A stretch of DNA of 64,000 nt from Fragilaria crotonensis (taxonomy: Eukaryota; Bacillariophyta; Fragilariophyceae; Fragilariales; Fragilariaceae), in assembly GCA_022925895.1 (NCBI GenBank), contig JAKSYS010000249.1, forward strand, positions 1 to 64,000, in the 5' to 3' direction. The translations under genes were made by a program, and so were the position numbers. Below the pieces are notes generated by a model that had not been told where the DNA came from, did not search any database, and saw nothing but the letters and a program-made list of their open reading frames with translations. This document shows, one piece after another, positions 1 to 11,160 of the stretch (its first letter is position 1; each line of letters starts with the position of its first letter).

Positions 1-1196
1 AATGGAGAAATGCGTTACAGTCATGTCGCGAAGACCAGCTGCTTCCTCTCCTATACGTTGCGAATGAAACCCTCCAAAATAGTAAGAGAAATCGTGGCAA
101 CAACTTTCTAGAAGCCTTTAGTACGACCCTGGGCCAGTCGTTGCAGTACATCTGTCAGCGATCGCCAGAATTGGTCGAAAAAGTTCGACGCACCACCAAG
201 ATTTGGGGCGATCGTCGTGTCTTTTCCGTGCGTTTCGTTGGTGAATTGTTGAAGGGTCTCGAAGGGTATCGCAATGGTGCCCTGCCACCGCCGCAACAGC
301 GCCAATCGCAACCACCAGAAGAGGATTCGCCTGTCAATTTTTCGCCGACAGCGTCGGAGCACAATTACGATGATGAACCCGCATTGGAATCGCCCAAACC
401 AGAGTCCATGACGTCGCCAAGATCTCCTCGTACCGAAGTAACCGCCAGCCCTACGGCAGAAGATTTGATGCGGGAATCGTCCGATGATGATGATGACGAC
501 TCCATTGGATTTGGAGAACCAGAAGGATCTCTGAATCTCACCATTGATGCTTCCAAATTGGGAGAGGTGGTCGTGCCCAAGGCGAAACGTCCCGTCCTCA
601 AGCGCAAACGTTCCAGCACCGGAAAGAAGCGCAAATCAATCCTCTCGACGCAGTCACTTCAAGACTTGTGGAATCAACTTACTACCCTTCAACAACAGTA
701 CGATCAATCGCAAACTCTCTTGAAAGGCATCGGAGACGAGCATCTCCGACATGACAACGTGACTGACTTGATTGGAGATGAAGTCTTGGACGCCTACAAC
801 AAGAACATGCAGTACACCAAATTGGTTCAGACGGAACGCGCTCAGTTGCACCGGGTCGCCAACGGCAAACGCGCCCTCGAACAAGAAGCGGTGCGCTACC
901 TCCCCTGGTGTCAGAGCGCCCTGTTGCAGGACGAGGAAGAATTGGAACTGTGCGATGTTGTTGAAAAAGATTTGCTCTTGTTGCAAACAATCCATGCGGC
1001 TGCCAGAAATGTCCGCGATACGCGTGTGGCTCTGCAAGAAGAAGAGGAACGTCGACATGCTTACGAGAAGCAGCGACAGGAGGAAGAAGAGGAACGCAAA
1101 CGATTGTTGGAAGCATCGCTCGCCAAGCAGGAGGAGGCAGCCTGGTATGGTGTGGAACAAAGCCACGCAAGAGTATCAATATTTGAATACAGATGA
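1..1196 (+). CDS. CID/RPR-domain protein (RPRD1/Rtt103-like), 5'-partial
   Basis: The frame is open from the left window edge, so the N-terminus lies outside. The visible N-terminal part is the last two thirds of a CID (RNA polymerase II CTD-interacting) domain: a helix ending LPLLYVANETLQNSKR, then NNFLEAF, then KIWGDRRVFS. This matches RPRD1/Rtt103-type proteins, which bind the phosphorylated Pol II C-terminal repeat and act in transcription termination in the nucleus. After it come a Pro/Ser-rich linker, an acidic DDDDDD patch, a basic KRPVLKRKRSS nuclear-localisation-like stretch, and a long Glu/Arg-rich coiled coil near the C-terminus. The annotated end (IFEYR) looks wrong: the +1 frame at about 1145-1200 encodes MVWNKATQEYQYLNTDES, a better C-terminus, so there is a frame change near 1140. 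Family call is firm; exact orthology is inferred. Confidence 0.8.
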   Translation, partial: WRNALQSCREDQLLPLLYVANETLQNSKRNRGNNFLEAFSTTLGQSLQYICQRSPELVEKVRRTTKIWGDRRVFSVRFVGELLKGLEGYRNGALPPPQQRQSQPPEEDSPVNFSPTASEHNYDDEPALESPKPESMTSPRSPRTEVTASPTAEDLMRESSDDDDDDSIGFGEPEGSLNLTIDASKLGEVVVPKAKRPVLKRKRSSTGKKRKSILSTQSLQDLWNQLTTLQQQYDQSQTLLKGIGDEHLRHDNVTDLIGDEVLDAYNKNMQYTKLVQTERAQLHRVANGKRALEQEAVRYLPWCQSALLQDEEELELCDVVEKDLLLLQTIHAAARNVRDTRVALQEEEERRHAYEKQRQEEEEERKRLLEASLAKQEEAAWYGVEQSHARVSIFEYR

Positions 1197-1435
1197 ATCG
1201 TGCGAGATTAGTGAATTCTATACTGGTATAGTAACATGATGAAAGATCCGGAAAGGCAGTAGGTGCCATGACGATACGAGGAAACACTTGCTCTATGCAG
1301 TGCAAACAAACTCGTTACGTGCAATGGACAAGATCCAACGAAGCATTCAAACGGATAGCAATGCATTAACATACATGATCATCTACACTATCTCACATGT
1401 TCGATCCTCAGGCTTTCTCAGCTGCAGCATGGAGC

Positions 1436-1777
1436 TTAGTAAAGTCGTACGGTCTCCTTTGAACTGAGCAGGTCGGCAGCTTCTTGCCAGTTTGGAATGC
1501 CTTCTGTCGTCTCGAATGAGTAGAAGTAGGCTTCCGAGGCAACAATAGGTAGAACCTTGTCTTTCAAAACCTTCGCGTGTGCTCCAGAGTGCACGAAGGA
1601 AAGCATTTCTTTTCGGTCATTCCAGGCCGTCAGGGTGTAGTGCATCCCGTTCATGTACGTCGTTTGAAAGCTGATGGCAAGCGATGTTGCTTGGGACGCA
1701 ATGGGAGCGTGTAATACCAAAACTTGGCATAATGCAGCACCTTTTATCCTGATGCATGTGATGGAAACGTAAGTCAT
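1436..1777 (-). CDS. small dimeric alpha/beta-barrel protein (DUF3291/monooxygenase-like), copy A
   Basis: A 113-residue protein, clearly paralogous to the one at 3019-3366: both share the order beta-strand start, a central Y/L-T/V-L-x-A/V-W-N-D segment, a following acidic/His helix (FVHSGAH here), and a C-terminal PxWxEAxxLL motif. The strand-helix pattern with TAWND and SGAH resembles the ferredoxin-like dimeric alpha/beta-barrel superfamily (antibiotic-biosynthesis monooxygenase, DUF3291, spheroidene-monooxygenase-like). Substrate unknown; no targeting signal or membrane segment. No intron is needed. Because the paralogue has the same length and frame, this is a real gene rather than a chance ORF. 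Function is an inference from fold resemblance only. Confidence 0.6.
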   Translation of the reverse strand: MTYVSITCIRIKGAALCQVLVLHAPIASQATSLAISFQTTYMNGMHYTLTAWNDRKEMLSFVHSGAHAKVLKDKVLPIVASEAYFYSFETTEGIPNWQEAADLLSSKETVRLY

Positions 1778-3018
1778 GCCCTCGCTTCGAAAGGATTTAG
1801 GGCAAAATGTGGCGAGATGTGTTTTATCTCGACGGGTTCAAAGTCAGAATTACAAGTGCATCAATACTTGATAGGAAGATCTGTTCTTGCCCTCGCCGAA
1901 CTCCCGCCGCCTGACTCCGGATTCCCAATCACACATTTCGACGTTGTTCCTGAGAACATTGTGCTAGATTTGTTGTGGGTCGAAGTTCGTAGCGCAGTAC
2001 TGTACTCTGGGTATGTCATATACGACTGGAGACTGTATCCATGCTCCATACTCCATACTCCATACAGTACAGGTAGCCCGTGAATGTCCCATTCTCGAAA
2101 GCTTTCCTATAAACATAAATCGACTTCGTGAAGTTAATTCCCAAGACTTGAAGGGCATATGGCATATGTCATACTTAATATCTGTGTATAATACGAAATA
2201 CAGTCGAAATACCTACAGTACCTGCGTATCCGGCTTGCATTTGCATAGAGCGACGCAACAAGATTGGTATGTATATGCATATGTGTGAGCCGTTTTGATA
2301 CATAAGCTACAGAACAAATTTAAGCTCGATCGGCTCGATAAGCTCCCCCCAACTCGCTAGATAGACAACAAAACGGTAATAGCAATCCGTTTCACATGAA
2401 AGTTTTCTTTCGGTTAAGAGCATACACACACGAGCGTTTTGTTCTCAGCTTCATGCTTTGGTTTATATATATGTGTATGTCTATAGCCATCTCCACCGAA
2501 GGAAATAAGGTTTTGTACCTGGAACCATACTGTAGTACTACGATCTGGAGTCGGGTGCCTGCATGCACGGAGGAGTTGCCTTCGAAGTCGAGAAGTCCTT
2601 CAGACTGGTCCCTACGGCACGATGCGAAGGATGCTGGAACAAATAACGTTATTCCATGGAAGATGTTTCTGCTTCACGCCAGGTGAGGCGCAACAAATTG
2701 AGTGGTGAGGTACCACTTGTATCCAAAATCTTTCTCGATCGAAAGTTGCATGTGTTCCTTGACTAAACGCCAACATTCGGTTGTCGGTGAAAAGTCTACG
2801 ATGTGCCGTGGCCTGCCCACCGCTAAAGAGCAAAGTTGTCCTTGCAGTGCAGTAGTATTTGCTCGTCAACCGGTGCTTCCGTAAATCGCGAACTTCTAAA
2901 CGCTTTGTTCCGATGGTAAATGAGAATTGGAAGTATTGGTACATTATTCATACGTTCATTCTGGTAGCTAATTTCCGACCGATTGAGTCGTATACATGAG
3001 CAAATGTGTAGAACATTT
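1778..3018. other. intergenic spacer between the two barrel paralogues
   Basis: No ORF here resembles a known protein and no frame stays open beyond about 110 codons. It contains short tandem CCATACT units near 2040-2060 and ATATG-rich palindromic stretches near 2155-2175, similar to others in the window. Promoter sequence of the gene at 1436-1777 should lie just above 1777. Confidence 0.4.
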
Positions 3019-3366
3019 TCATTGGAGTGAGTAGTAGGCTTCTCCTTTCATATTCAGCAGCCGAGAAGCTTCTTCCCACGTCGGTAAACGATCCGTTTGA
3101 TAGGCATAGAATCGTGTAGAAGAACAGACATCGTTCATAACCTTCTTCTGCATGACTTGTTGTGGAGCCTCGGAAGCAATGAAGTCTCGGATTCTCTGCG
3201 GATCGTTCCACACAGCAAGCACCAAACGTTCACCGTTCAACGTCGTAGTCTCTCCGTAAAGTGACATACTGTCAGCCTGCTTCATGAGGGATACGGCCCA
3301 GTACCAAAACTTTATTTGCTTGACTGGATTTTTCTTGACGACTACAGATGTGAGGGTGACATACAT
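3019..3366 (-). CDS. small dimeric alpha/beta-barrel protein (DUF3291/monooxygenase-like), copy B
   Basis: A 115-residue protein aligning over its whole length with the product at 1436-1777. Shared landmarks are the N-terminal YVTLTSV/YVSITCI strand, the middle LAVWND/LTAWND strand, the helix before VMQKKVM/KVLKDKV, the FYAYQT/FYSFET strand and the terminal PTWEEASRLL/PNWQEAADLL. The two genes lie on the same strand about 1.2 kb apart, an old tandem duplication judging by roughly one third identity. The fold is probably a ferredoxin-like dimeric barrel; some members are haem-free monooxygenases, but no catalytic residue can be assigned. No signal peptide. Enzyme activity is not shown by the sequence. 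Confidence 0.6.
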   Translation of the reverse strand: MYVTLTSVVVKKNPVKQIKFWYWAVSLMKQADSMSLYGETTTLNGERLVLAVWNDPQRIRDFIASEAPQQVMQKKVMNDVCSSTRFYAYQTDRLPTWEEASRLLNMKGEAYYSLQ

Positions 3367-4270
3367 CCTGTATTAACCTTTTGATGAACTACGTGAGAGC
3401 GCCTGGTAGGTGTGTACTCTGAATTCTGCACAGAGCAATCAAGTCGATTTCCTTTCGCTTCAAAGAATATTTTGTGAGACAGCGATTTTTGGCAGTGCTT
3501 GGTCAAACGCAAACCGCTCCCTAACTTCATGTGCAGATATTTTGTTCGTGGAATTCACTAATACATCGCTGTACAACTTGTATTGCACTCCGTAGTATTC
3601 TACAAGCAACATGTATAAAACACAACTTGAAGTCATAATTATAGTTCAGTACATACAGTAGGAGGTGCACGCAATCACACAATTCCTTGGTGTTCTTGTT
3701 TTTTGATCCTGGGGCATCCTGAAATCCGGCGTTTATTTGTAGCATCAGTTTAACTGCACATCATGAACACCGTAGAACAAATACCAGCGTTTCTCGAGTA
3801 TTGGTGCCGTACTGCAAACAAAGGAGGTGCTCTTCCGGGTGCGTATTCAACAAGTGGTATCATAGGAGGTGCGCGGTTCCCGACGCCTGACACCTTGGTG
3901 TCATAAGCAGGCCTCGGCTGGGTGAGGAGAAGGTACGTAGAAGTCAATAAGGCTATGAAGGTGAAGTGCATTGCCTGGCACCTTGACCTTACACCTTACA
4001 CCCACTACTTGTACTAACCCCTTAACTAATGCGTTACCTTTACCCACAGGATAAAACTGAGGGTGTTACCTTTACCTTACCCTTTAGTACCTGGGCAATT
4101 CCCTTTACCCCGATAGTTACTTAATCCGACACAACAGCATATATCTCTTTCTCGTGTGTGAGATGTGTTTAATAACAAAGTTACATGATTCCCTGTGACA
4201 TAAGGCAGAATGGAGCTGTTTGTAATACAAAGAGTTCAATGATTCTGTCATGACATACTACAGACTGGAA
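3367..4270. other. non-coding stretch with TTACC-rich sequence
   Basis: I see no supportable gene. A 73-codon minus-strand frame at 3750-3971 starts with a hydrophobic, signal-peptide-like segment but has no recognisable homology and may be chance. From about 3980 to 4110 the DNA is rich in CCTTTACC/TTACACC motifs; similar ACCTTTACC motifs return near 6325-6395 beyond the hAT coding remains, so they may be subterminal repeats of that transposon, though I could not align a clean terminal inverted repeat. Confidence 0.3.
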
Positions 4271-4274
4271 TGTA

Positions 4275-6290
4275 TTAATCTTCTTTATTGCTCAAAATAT
4301 CCGTGACAAGAAAGGCAAGATAAACTGATTCACCCTCAGCAATCAAATTGTTGAGTTTTATATTGAGCATACTAACCATCCCATCATCAAGGCCTTGTTC
4401 CTCAGCCCAATCTTCCTGTTCAATTTCTATCATCAACACCACTGTATCACTTGATGCAGCAATGTTTGTAGAAACACGGCACCCACTTGGGACCTGCAGC
4501 ATGGTGGTTTCTTGGCAGCGCAAACTCCATGGTCTTGATGATGATATCTGATGACAGAGACTGCATGGCTGTCATAAACTCACACCCAGTCATGCTGTTA
4601 ACCCATTCAGATGGCATTGCATTGAGGTTGCAGGAGTGGTGCCAAGGTAGTCCATTGCCATTTGATAATGAGCAGGCAATGCTTTTCCATGCCTTCCACC
4701 ACTGCATGACATCAGTGAATGACTGCAAATGAACAACTCCCATCATGAGATATCAATCGACTTCATCAGAGGCTGGGAAAGAAGAAATGCCCTCGTCATC
4801 GGCACATTCTTGGAGCAAAGCAGCACCGCAGCCACTGACAGCCAGCAAAGACGAGGGCTTGAAAGTCGCATCGGATTCTAAAACAGGGCAAAGTTCAATT
4901 ATTCCATCTGTTCAGCATAATACTATTACCTGAGCAGGGCTCAGATGATTTTCCTTCAGCTTTGCTACATCCTCTGCCTGATGGTGGCTTTGGGATTTGA
5001 GGGTTCAAGCTTGGTGTTCATGTTGATTGCAGTGAGAGAAGTGTGTATCTCCTGCTGAAGCTATTCCTTCTTTGTCTTGCAATGCCTTGCTTATTAGGTG
5101 GCTGAGCTGAACCATGTCATGAGATGACTTTATATCAGTAGCTAGTAGTAGTAGTAGTGATTCCATCACCTGCTTTGGTACTCAAAATTCATCACTGCAT
5201 TTACCTTTGTCCACTCCATCTCAGCCCCTTGGCTGCACACACCTGAGCCATCTGATGTGGTGTTGAGTCCAACAAGTAGGGCGTTCCTGATGTGTTGGTT
5301 GCCTTGCATATCCCAAGTGCTCCAGCACCTCCGAGTACTCCATGAAGAGGCTTGTTCTCTATGATTTCCTTCAGCTGTGCAAACAGGATTGAAATATCAC
5401 CATGCTGCACCGATTGATCTGCACAGCGCACATTTGATGGCATGAGAACTGTGGAGCCCAAATAGCTGTGTTTTGCAAGTTGAAACAGGCAATTGACAGC
5501 AGCACAAGCATCAGAGCCATTGTCTGTGACTAGTCCTTGATGAAGCTGCAACAGAAATGCTGAACCCACCATCTCGTCAATCAGGAGGTAAGTGTTAAAT
5601 GCGGAGCCAACACGGTTGCTGATGCCTGTTCCACAGGAGACATCAATTCATTTGACAAGACGATGTATTGACCTTAAAAAATAGAACCCTTTTAAATTCC
5701 GCTTCGACCATCCATCCATGGTCAGAGAAACACAGACATCATGATTGCAGAGGAATTTTGCAAGAAATAGTTGGGCAATGCTGAATAATTCAACAGTCCA
5801 GGATTGTTCAAGTTGCGCGATGGAGGTATACAGCCATCGATAAGGGAACTGATGAGCTGCGGGAGGCGTTGTTTGGCCGCAGCACTAAGGGAAATTCACC
5901 GCCAACAATGCAGGCAATAATCGCATTCTCATACATGCAAGCCACATGAGGAGGGAGAAGCCTCTTGGTGATTCTTTGCTGCAACTGAAGGCTCTGTTGT
6001 GATGAAGTAATAGAACCGTCTGCCTTCTTCATCTGCTAGTGATCATGATGTGTCATTTGCAATTGCACTGACAGTGACACAGTGCTGGTTTGTCGACAAG
6101 TGCGCTTTCCGACCTTGAGCATTTGTCACTTGCAAAAACTTCTTGCTTACCACACATTGTCTTCTGCCATGCACTAATCTAACCAGATCACCAGCCACAA
6201 GCAATCATGTCTGCACAAGGACATTTGTGTTTGCTGCAGTGCTGCATTTGAATGTTGTCCTCTTGATCCTCATATTCCGCATTTTGAAAA
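4275..6290 (-). mobile_element. decayed hAT-family DNA transposon (transposase pseudogene)
   Basis: Minus-strand fragments in several frames give hAT transposase pieces in the right order. From 5' (about 6290) to 3': a Cys/His-containing N-terminal part; a segment around 5700-5730 reading VSLTMDGWSKRN, the core hAT catalytic block (DGW); a second block at 5201-5572 with TDNGSDACAA followed by RCADQSVQ; and a C-terminal block at 4447-4746 with DVMQWWKAW and, downstream, MPSEWVNSM followed by SLSSDIIIKTM, matching the hAT dimerisation domain. At least five frame changes or stops separate these blocks, so it cannot make transposase. Terminal repeats and target-site duplication were not found. 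Confidence 0.72.
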
Positions 6291-6755
6291 GGTTAAGGCT
6301 AATAAGTCATTAGTAGTAGCTACCTTTACCTATCAAGGAAAGTTGTTTCCATTAGCTAGCTACCTTGCCTATACCCTTTACCACCATGGCTGGTAAACGT
6401 AATTAGTACATTCCCTGCCAAAGCCTACTCGGAGAATATATTCATACAATGTTCTGACCAATTCACAAGAGTACTGTATGGAGTACTTGAAGCTATGCAG
6501 TAGCATCAGGTACCAGCCACTACACCAGTATGCATGCATGTCATTAACTCAAGTAGATATGACTCCCCTTGCTTCTTCACTCAGTGCTGCTGGAGTACAA
6601 TGCTTTACCGCATGCTGGAGTACTCATCAGAGTTCAAATATGATACTCAGGGTACTTCAAATGTGGAGTTCACTACAAATACCGCAATTACTAAGCTATG
6701 TGCATGTGGTGCCACCAGAAAGTTGTTCATGCTAGCTAGCGGCTTAATGCAGTCC

Positions 6756-7462
6756 TCACTGCTGCTTAAGTGTACCTAAATACACTTGTTGTGTAAGTTG
6801 AATAAAACCTGCTGATACCACTCTGTTTAAAATGGACAAGGAATGCGGCCTGTAAACTACTTGCTGGCCTGGCATGCGGAATACCTTCATAAGAAAAGTC
6901 TGTGAGATCCAACTAGCAATTATACTTGTCCCATGGTGAGAACTCACTTTTTGCAGTCGGTGTTCCTCGGAATTCAGATGCTACTAATCCTCCGTAGATG
7001 CAGAAAGGCTTCAAAGGCTTAAACCTTTTATCCAGAGCAAAGCTGCAACCATGTTCAAAGGTGGTCTTTGCATCACACTGGTCAAGGACCTGCTTTAAAG
7101 CCAAAGAAGTCGTCAGGCAGTGCATTGATATGTTCAATTGAGTAGTTCTTCTTAATCGTTGAGTTCATTTGTGTAGTTCTTCTTAGTACCCTCTGGCAAC
7201 ACTAACCTTTGAAGGTCAACTGTATCATTAGAGGTTGCTTCAGATAAAGAACCTGTTGCCTCAAACCATGACTACTGCTGCAATAATATTTCCCATTGCT
7301 GTGAAACAAGGATACTAGTTCATCCTTCAAGAAGACTTTGCCTAAACGTGCTGTAGCTTGCTTCTCACAACACTTTGCCAACAAAGAATAAAATGAAAGC
7401 CCACTATTCCACTGATGATGTACATGGCAGTTTCTTCTTATTGTTGAGATAGGCTTGCACAC
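6756..7462 (-). mobile_element. possible further hAT-like remnant
   Basis: Short minus-strand frames at 6756-6947, 6913-7137 and 7202-7462 sit just above the hAT relic in the same orientation. The last contains HHQWNSGLSFYSLLAK, which faintly recalls the RWNS motif of hAT transposases after the second catalytic block. The pieces overlap in different frames, so it is decayed coding DNA at best. It could belong to a second copy or to a host gene I do not recognise. Confidence 0.25.
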
Positions 7463-8452
7463 TCTGTTAAGTGCACTTCCTGATCCAGGAAGCTACATTT
7501 GACATTGATTCCGATCTATGGGTAGCTCTCTACAATTTTACATTTGCCTTTGTTGCCTTTCAACATAAAGATTCTGCTCGTGTCATTACAAGAATTATTA
7601 TAAGGACAGTCAGGAGCAAGTAAAATTTCTCATTCATGATGACCTAAAAGATGCCTTTAGGACAATCTCAAGTTGATGCAGGCTGCACGAAAGTCAGACA
7701 ATGCCAGGCTATGCTACTTGTTCAAAACGAGGCAGTGGCAATGCCCTGGTGCACTCTGCCCCTCATCTGTTAATACTGAAATGTGATATCCCACCACCAT
7801 GGACAGATCACATGCAAAGCCTTCACTGCATGAAGAAAGTTGTTCTCTCCATTGGATAAAGTTGTTTCGTTGTTTTCATTTTTCCATCATGCAGTCACCC
7901 CTTCTTGTTCACAGTTGCCGTTCAAGGAGACTGTTACAATACAGGGGTACGAGGAGCTACGGATCGAACGGGAAACTTGTACTCGGAGAATTTTATATTT
8001 GATGACGTTCGACGTTCGGCGATTCCAATTTCTCAGCCGTTGGGGAAGAGGGATCTGATTGGACGTTGGAGTTCGCTCCCTCGCCTTGTGCCTTGCGTGA
8101 CATCATCCATGTGCAATTGGTCGTCTCGTGTCTCTGCGCAGTGTTCCGTCCGCTCTGATATCATCAGTCCAACTGCTGACATGCCGTTGGTGTATCCTCA
8201 CTCTTACTTGTATGAACCCAGCCTTTTCTCAGCTTCTCTTCTGAAACCATCGATTGCACGAAATTCTCGCCTTCAGTAGCCTCTTGAGTTCGGTAGCTCG
8301 CACCAAGTCAGTAATTCACAGTTGGTATCGCAAGTGCCAAACACTGCATCCAACCTTCTTCTCAGTTAGCACCAGAGTAGGCAGCAGAATATCTCGTATC
8401 CAGTTCGTTCCCTTGGACAGTTACTGTTTCGTTGTCACAGCAGTTGCTTAGG
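7463..8452. other. intergenic spacer, including promoter of the 8453 gene
   Basis: Plus-strand frames at 7799-8002, 7905-8279 and 8254-8451 overlap one another, have no family resemblance and lack sensible starts. The stretch is best read as the end of the transposon-derived zone followed by the upstream region of the plastid-directed gene starting at 8453. Confidence 0.35.
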
Positions 8453-10574
8453 ATGAAGAGATCGCGAGTTCTATCCTTCCTTCTCAGCCTTTGCGTACCT
8501 CTATCATGGGGGTACATGACAGGCTGGATTCCTCAGAGTCGAGCATCGACGACCTTGCACATGGGCCTTGGTTCGTTCGTCAAGAAACGGTTGCTGGGGC
8601 ATGGAGGTGAGAATGAGAACAACGACAAACCACACACTTCGTTGCCAAACAAAAACCAATCAGCCGGTCCGGAACAGTCAACTCCGCCACCGCAGCAAAT
8701 GACACGCGAGGATGTCTCTTCGTCACGGCCTCCTATGCAGGCCAAAGGTGTTGTGTCGAGTGCTCCTCGAGTACCGTATCCAGCTGTCGAAACAGCTCAG
8801 GACCGCATCAACCGCGTCAAGCAGGGAAGATGACTGACGAAGAAAAGCAAAGTTTCTCGCGTCGACGCTCAAGAATGTTGCATCGGTCAACCCATTGCCT
8901 AAAACTGGAATCTTCACCCAGTGCGTCAGCCACTGTTGGAGGACTCGGCTCTTATCAAACGAGGATCGCGCTCCTCCGCAACGCCCTTTCCCAAAGATTC
9001 CATGCTTCGAGAAGTCGTCACCGGTCGAAGAGATCAAAAATCGGCGGATGACTGGACGTCCAGCAACAAAAAGAAGAATATTTTGATATGGTGACCAATC
9101 CAAACCGATTCAACACTTTCAATACTCAGGGATCCGTTGTTCCAGCCCCATCACCACCAGTGCCTCCGACTCCTCTTGCAACACCCGATTATACCTATAA
9201 TTCAGTGAATTCGCCCTCGTTGATTCCTTGGGAAACGACCATTCCTAGTAGCAGCGGCAGCACTGCCGCAGCCCCGGTGCCGGTGCCTCCTCCAACATTT
9301 GATCCTAACGATTCAAATCACCTGGGCGCTCGACTCGAAGCCGCTGCCATGGCGGAGGAACAACGACAAGAGGCTCGCCGGGCCGTGGAGATCCAACGCG
9401 AAGAAGAGATGCGTCGTCAAGCAGAACTTATTCGAGCACGTGAAGAAGAAATGGCCATGCGTGAAGCCGAAATCTTGAGGAGAAAGGAGGAAGCCCTGGA
9501 ATTAGCAAGGCAACAAGAAGCAAGGCGACGAGAAGAAGACAGACTGCGACAAGAACAGATGATGAAGGCACAGGAAGAGTATTGGGCGAAGAAGTTGAAG
9601 GCTGAGCGTCAACGCAAGCTAGAGAAACTGAGTCAGCAAGACCAGGTTGTGGAGCAGACACGAATGGACGAATGATAGCCAGCAAGAACAGCCCTGGGTA
9701 CAGAATTCGGAGTCTGAGGATCAGGGTCAAGTGCCTGTCGCGTATGAGGTAAGTGGAAAGAGTTAATTGTACGGCCAAATCATTCTTCTCTAATATTGAA
9801 AAAAGCAGCCTGCGTACCCTCCACCACCCGTGCCACCGCCTTTGCCAGCTCCTATGCCACCACCTCCTGTTTGGAACAGTGCTTCTGTTGCGACGTCGAC
9901 TCGTCGTTCGTTTCCACTTCAACGTTCAACAAACCCATTTTTGGATGAACAAGCAGCAAAGCGAGCTGAGATTGAACGGGCCCGGGATGAGCAACTTGCG
10001 AAGCTCAAGGCTTTGAACTCCCCTCTGCCTAGCGGACGACCTCAAGGACTTGTACCAGCAATGGCTCCAGTAAGACGAACCCCTATATCACCGGTACCTG
10101 TATCAGCAGCCCCTGGAATGAAGAGGACCACGCAATATCCGGCTCCTCCTCCACCACCTATGAGGTCTCAACGAACTGCAACGACTAGTGAACCAAAATT
10201 CTGCCACCAATGATGTTCAGTCCCCTCCTGCAGCAGCGGCTATCCTGATTCGCTGGGTCCTCCACCACCTGTTGATGAACCTGCTGCTGCTAAATGGGGG
10301 CGGTAACGGATTCATGGGCCGCATATTTGGTGGAAATGATGAGCAAACGCGGAATGAACCACAGCCGGAACCGCAACGGAAGATTGTTCGTCAACCTCTA
10401 CCTGCGGTCGACGAAGATGAAGAATTTGAAGCCTTCTCTCGCAATGGTCCCAACAAGAACATGTCAATCAAGGATGCATTACAAAATTCAAACGAAGGGG
10501 GTGGACGTAGTAAAGATGATCAAGAAAACAAATCCAAGATGTGGGGTGTGGATATGTCAAGATTCAATGATTAA
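8453..10574 (+). pseudogene. plastid-directed coiled-coil, proline-rich protein gene, frame-broken
   Basis: The start at 8453 gives MKRSRVLSFLLSLCVPLSWG, a signal peptide, followed by a Ser/Thr-rich stretch ending STTLHMGL, the look of a plastid bipartite leader. The rest runs through several frames: an acidic helix MTDEEK near 8830; a segment DSMLREVVTGRRDQKSADDW near 8990-9060; VTNPNRFNTFNTQG at 9090; a long Glu/Arg coiled coil at 9340-9650; an intron with GTAAGT donor after about 9750 and GCAG acceptor near 9808; then PPPP-rich repeats, a NPFLDEQAAKRAEIERARDEQL helix and an acidic C-terminus ending WGVDMSRFND. Four or more single-base frame changes are needed, two in A-runs near 8828 and 8845. 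Either a recent pseudogene or uncorrected sequence indels. Function unknown. Confidence 0.6.
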
Positions 10575-11160
10575 TCTAGGCCAGAAGGTATCATGCGCCA
10601 TCACGAGTTGCATCATTTACTAGGAATCGTTAGGACTCACGTGATCATCAATTTATAGTGAGGTGTAAATCCGTGCGCAAGGATTCGCTCCCTATAATTT
10701 TGCCTTGCCGAGCTGAAATGCGAGAGTCGTGCAGCTGTTAGACTCCGCATAATGTAAGTGCGACCTTGCGCAAGGGTTTGGTCTAAATGACAATGGCAAT
10801 GCTATGAACGGTTTCCTACATAAGATGTGTGTTTCCATCGTGAACGCCTTCTGAAGTACATAGGAGAATTAGCAAATTTCAGGAAAATTTGTTCTCGTGC
10901 AGCAACCATATGGATGATGCCGGATGGATTTGTTTATACATACAGACCCGACTAACCTCCGTCCAACCTTGTAGTGTTATACCGAAAACAAGCATGTCCT
11001 ATGGACTACAGCTGCGTAAATTAGGCCAAAAACACGGTTTTCAATTAATTTCGTATCCATACTTGAATATATGCAATTCGAGCCCATGATCACAAATTCT
11101 TAAACGCGTTCTCCCAAATTCAACCTAAACCTAAGATTCACAACCCAGCTCGGATTCAAG
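10575..11160. promoter_or_regulatory. upstream region of the Lys/Gly-rich secreted-protein gene
   Basis: No coding potential beyond a 66-codon chance frame at 10889-11089. This 586-bp spacer separates the stop of the gene above from the start at 11161 and presumably holds the promoter. I see no clear TATA box or repeat. Confidence 0.35.

Noticed and set aside
682-1305. 207-codon minus-strand frame
   Set aside because: Antisense shadow of the CID gene; no family resemblance, composition mirrors the coiled-coil codons.
3750-3971. 73-codon frame with a signal-peptide-like start
   Set aside because: Too short, no homology, and next to repeat-derived DNA; mentioned only within the spacer entry.
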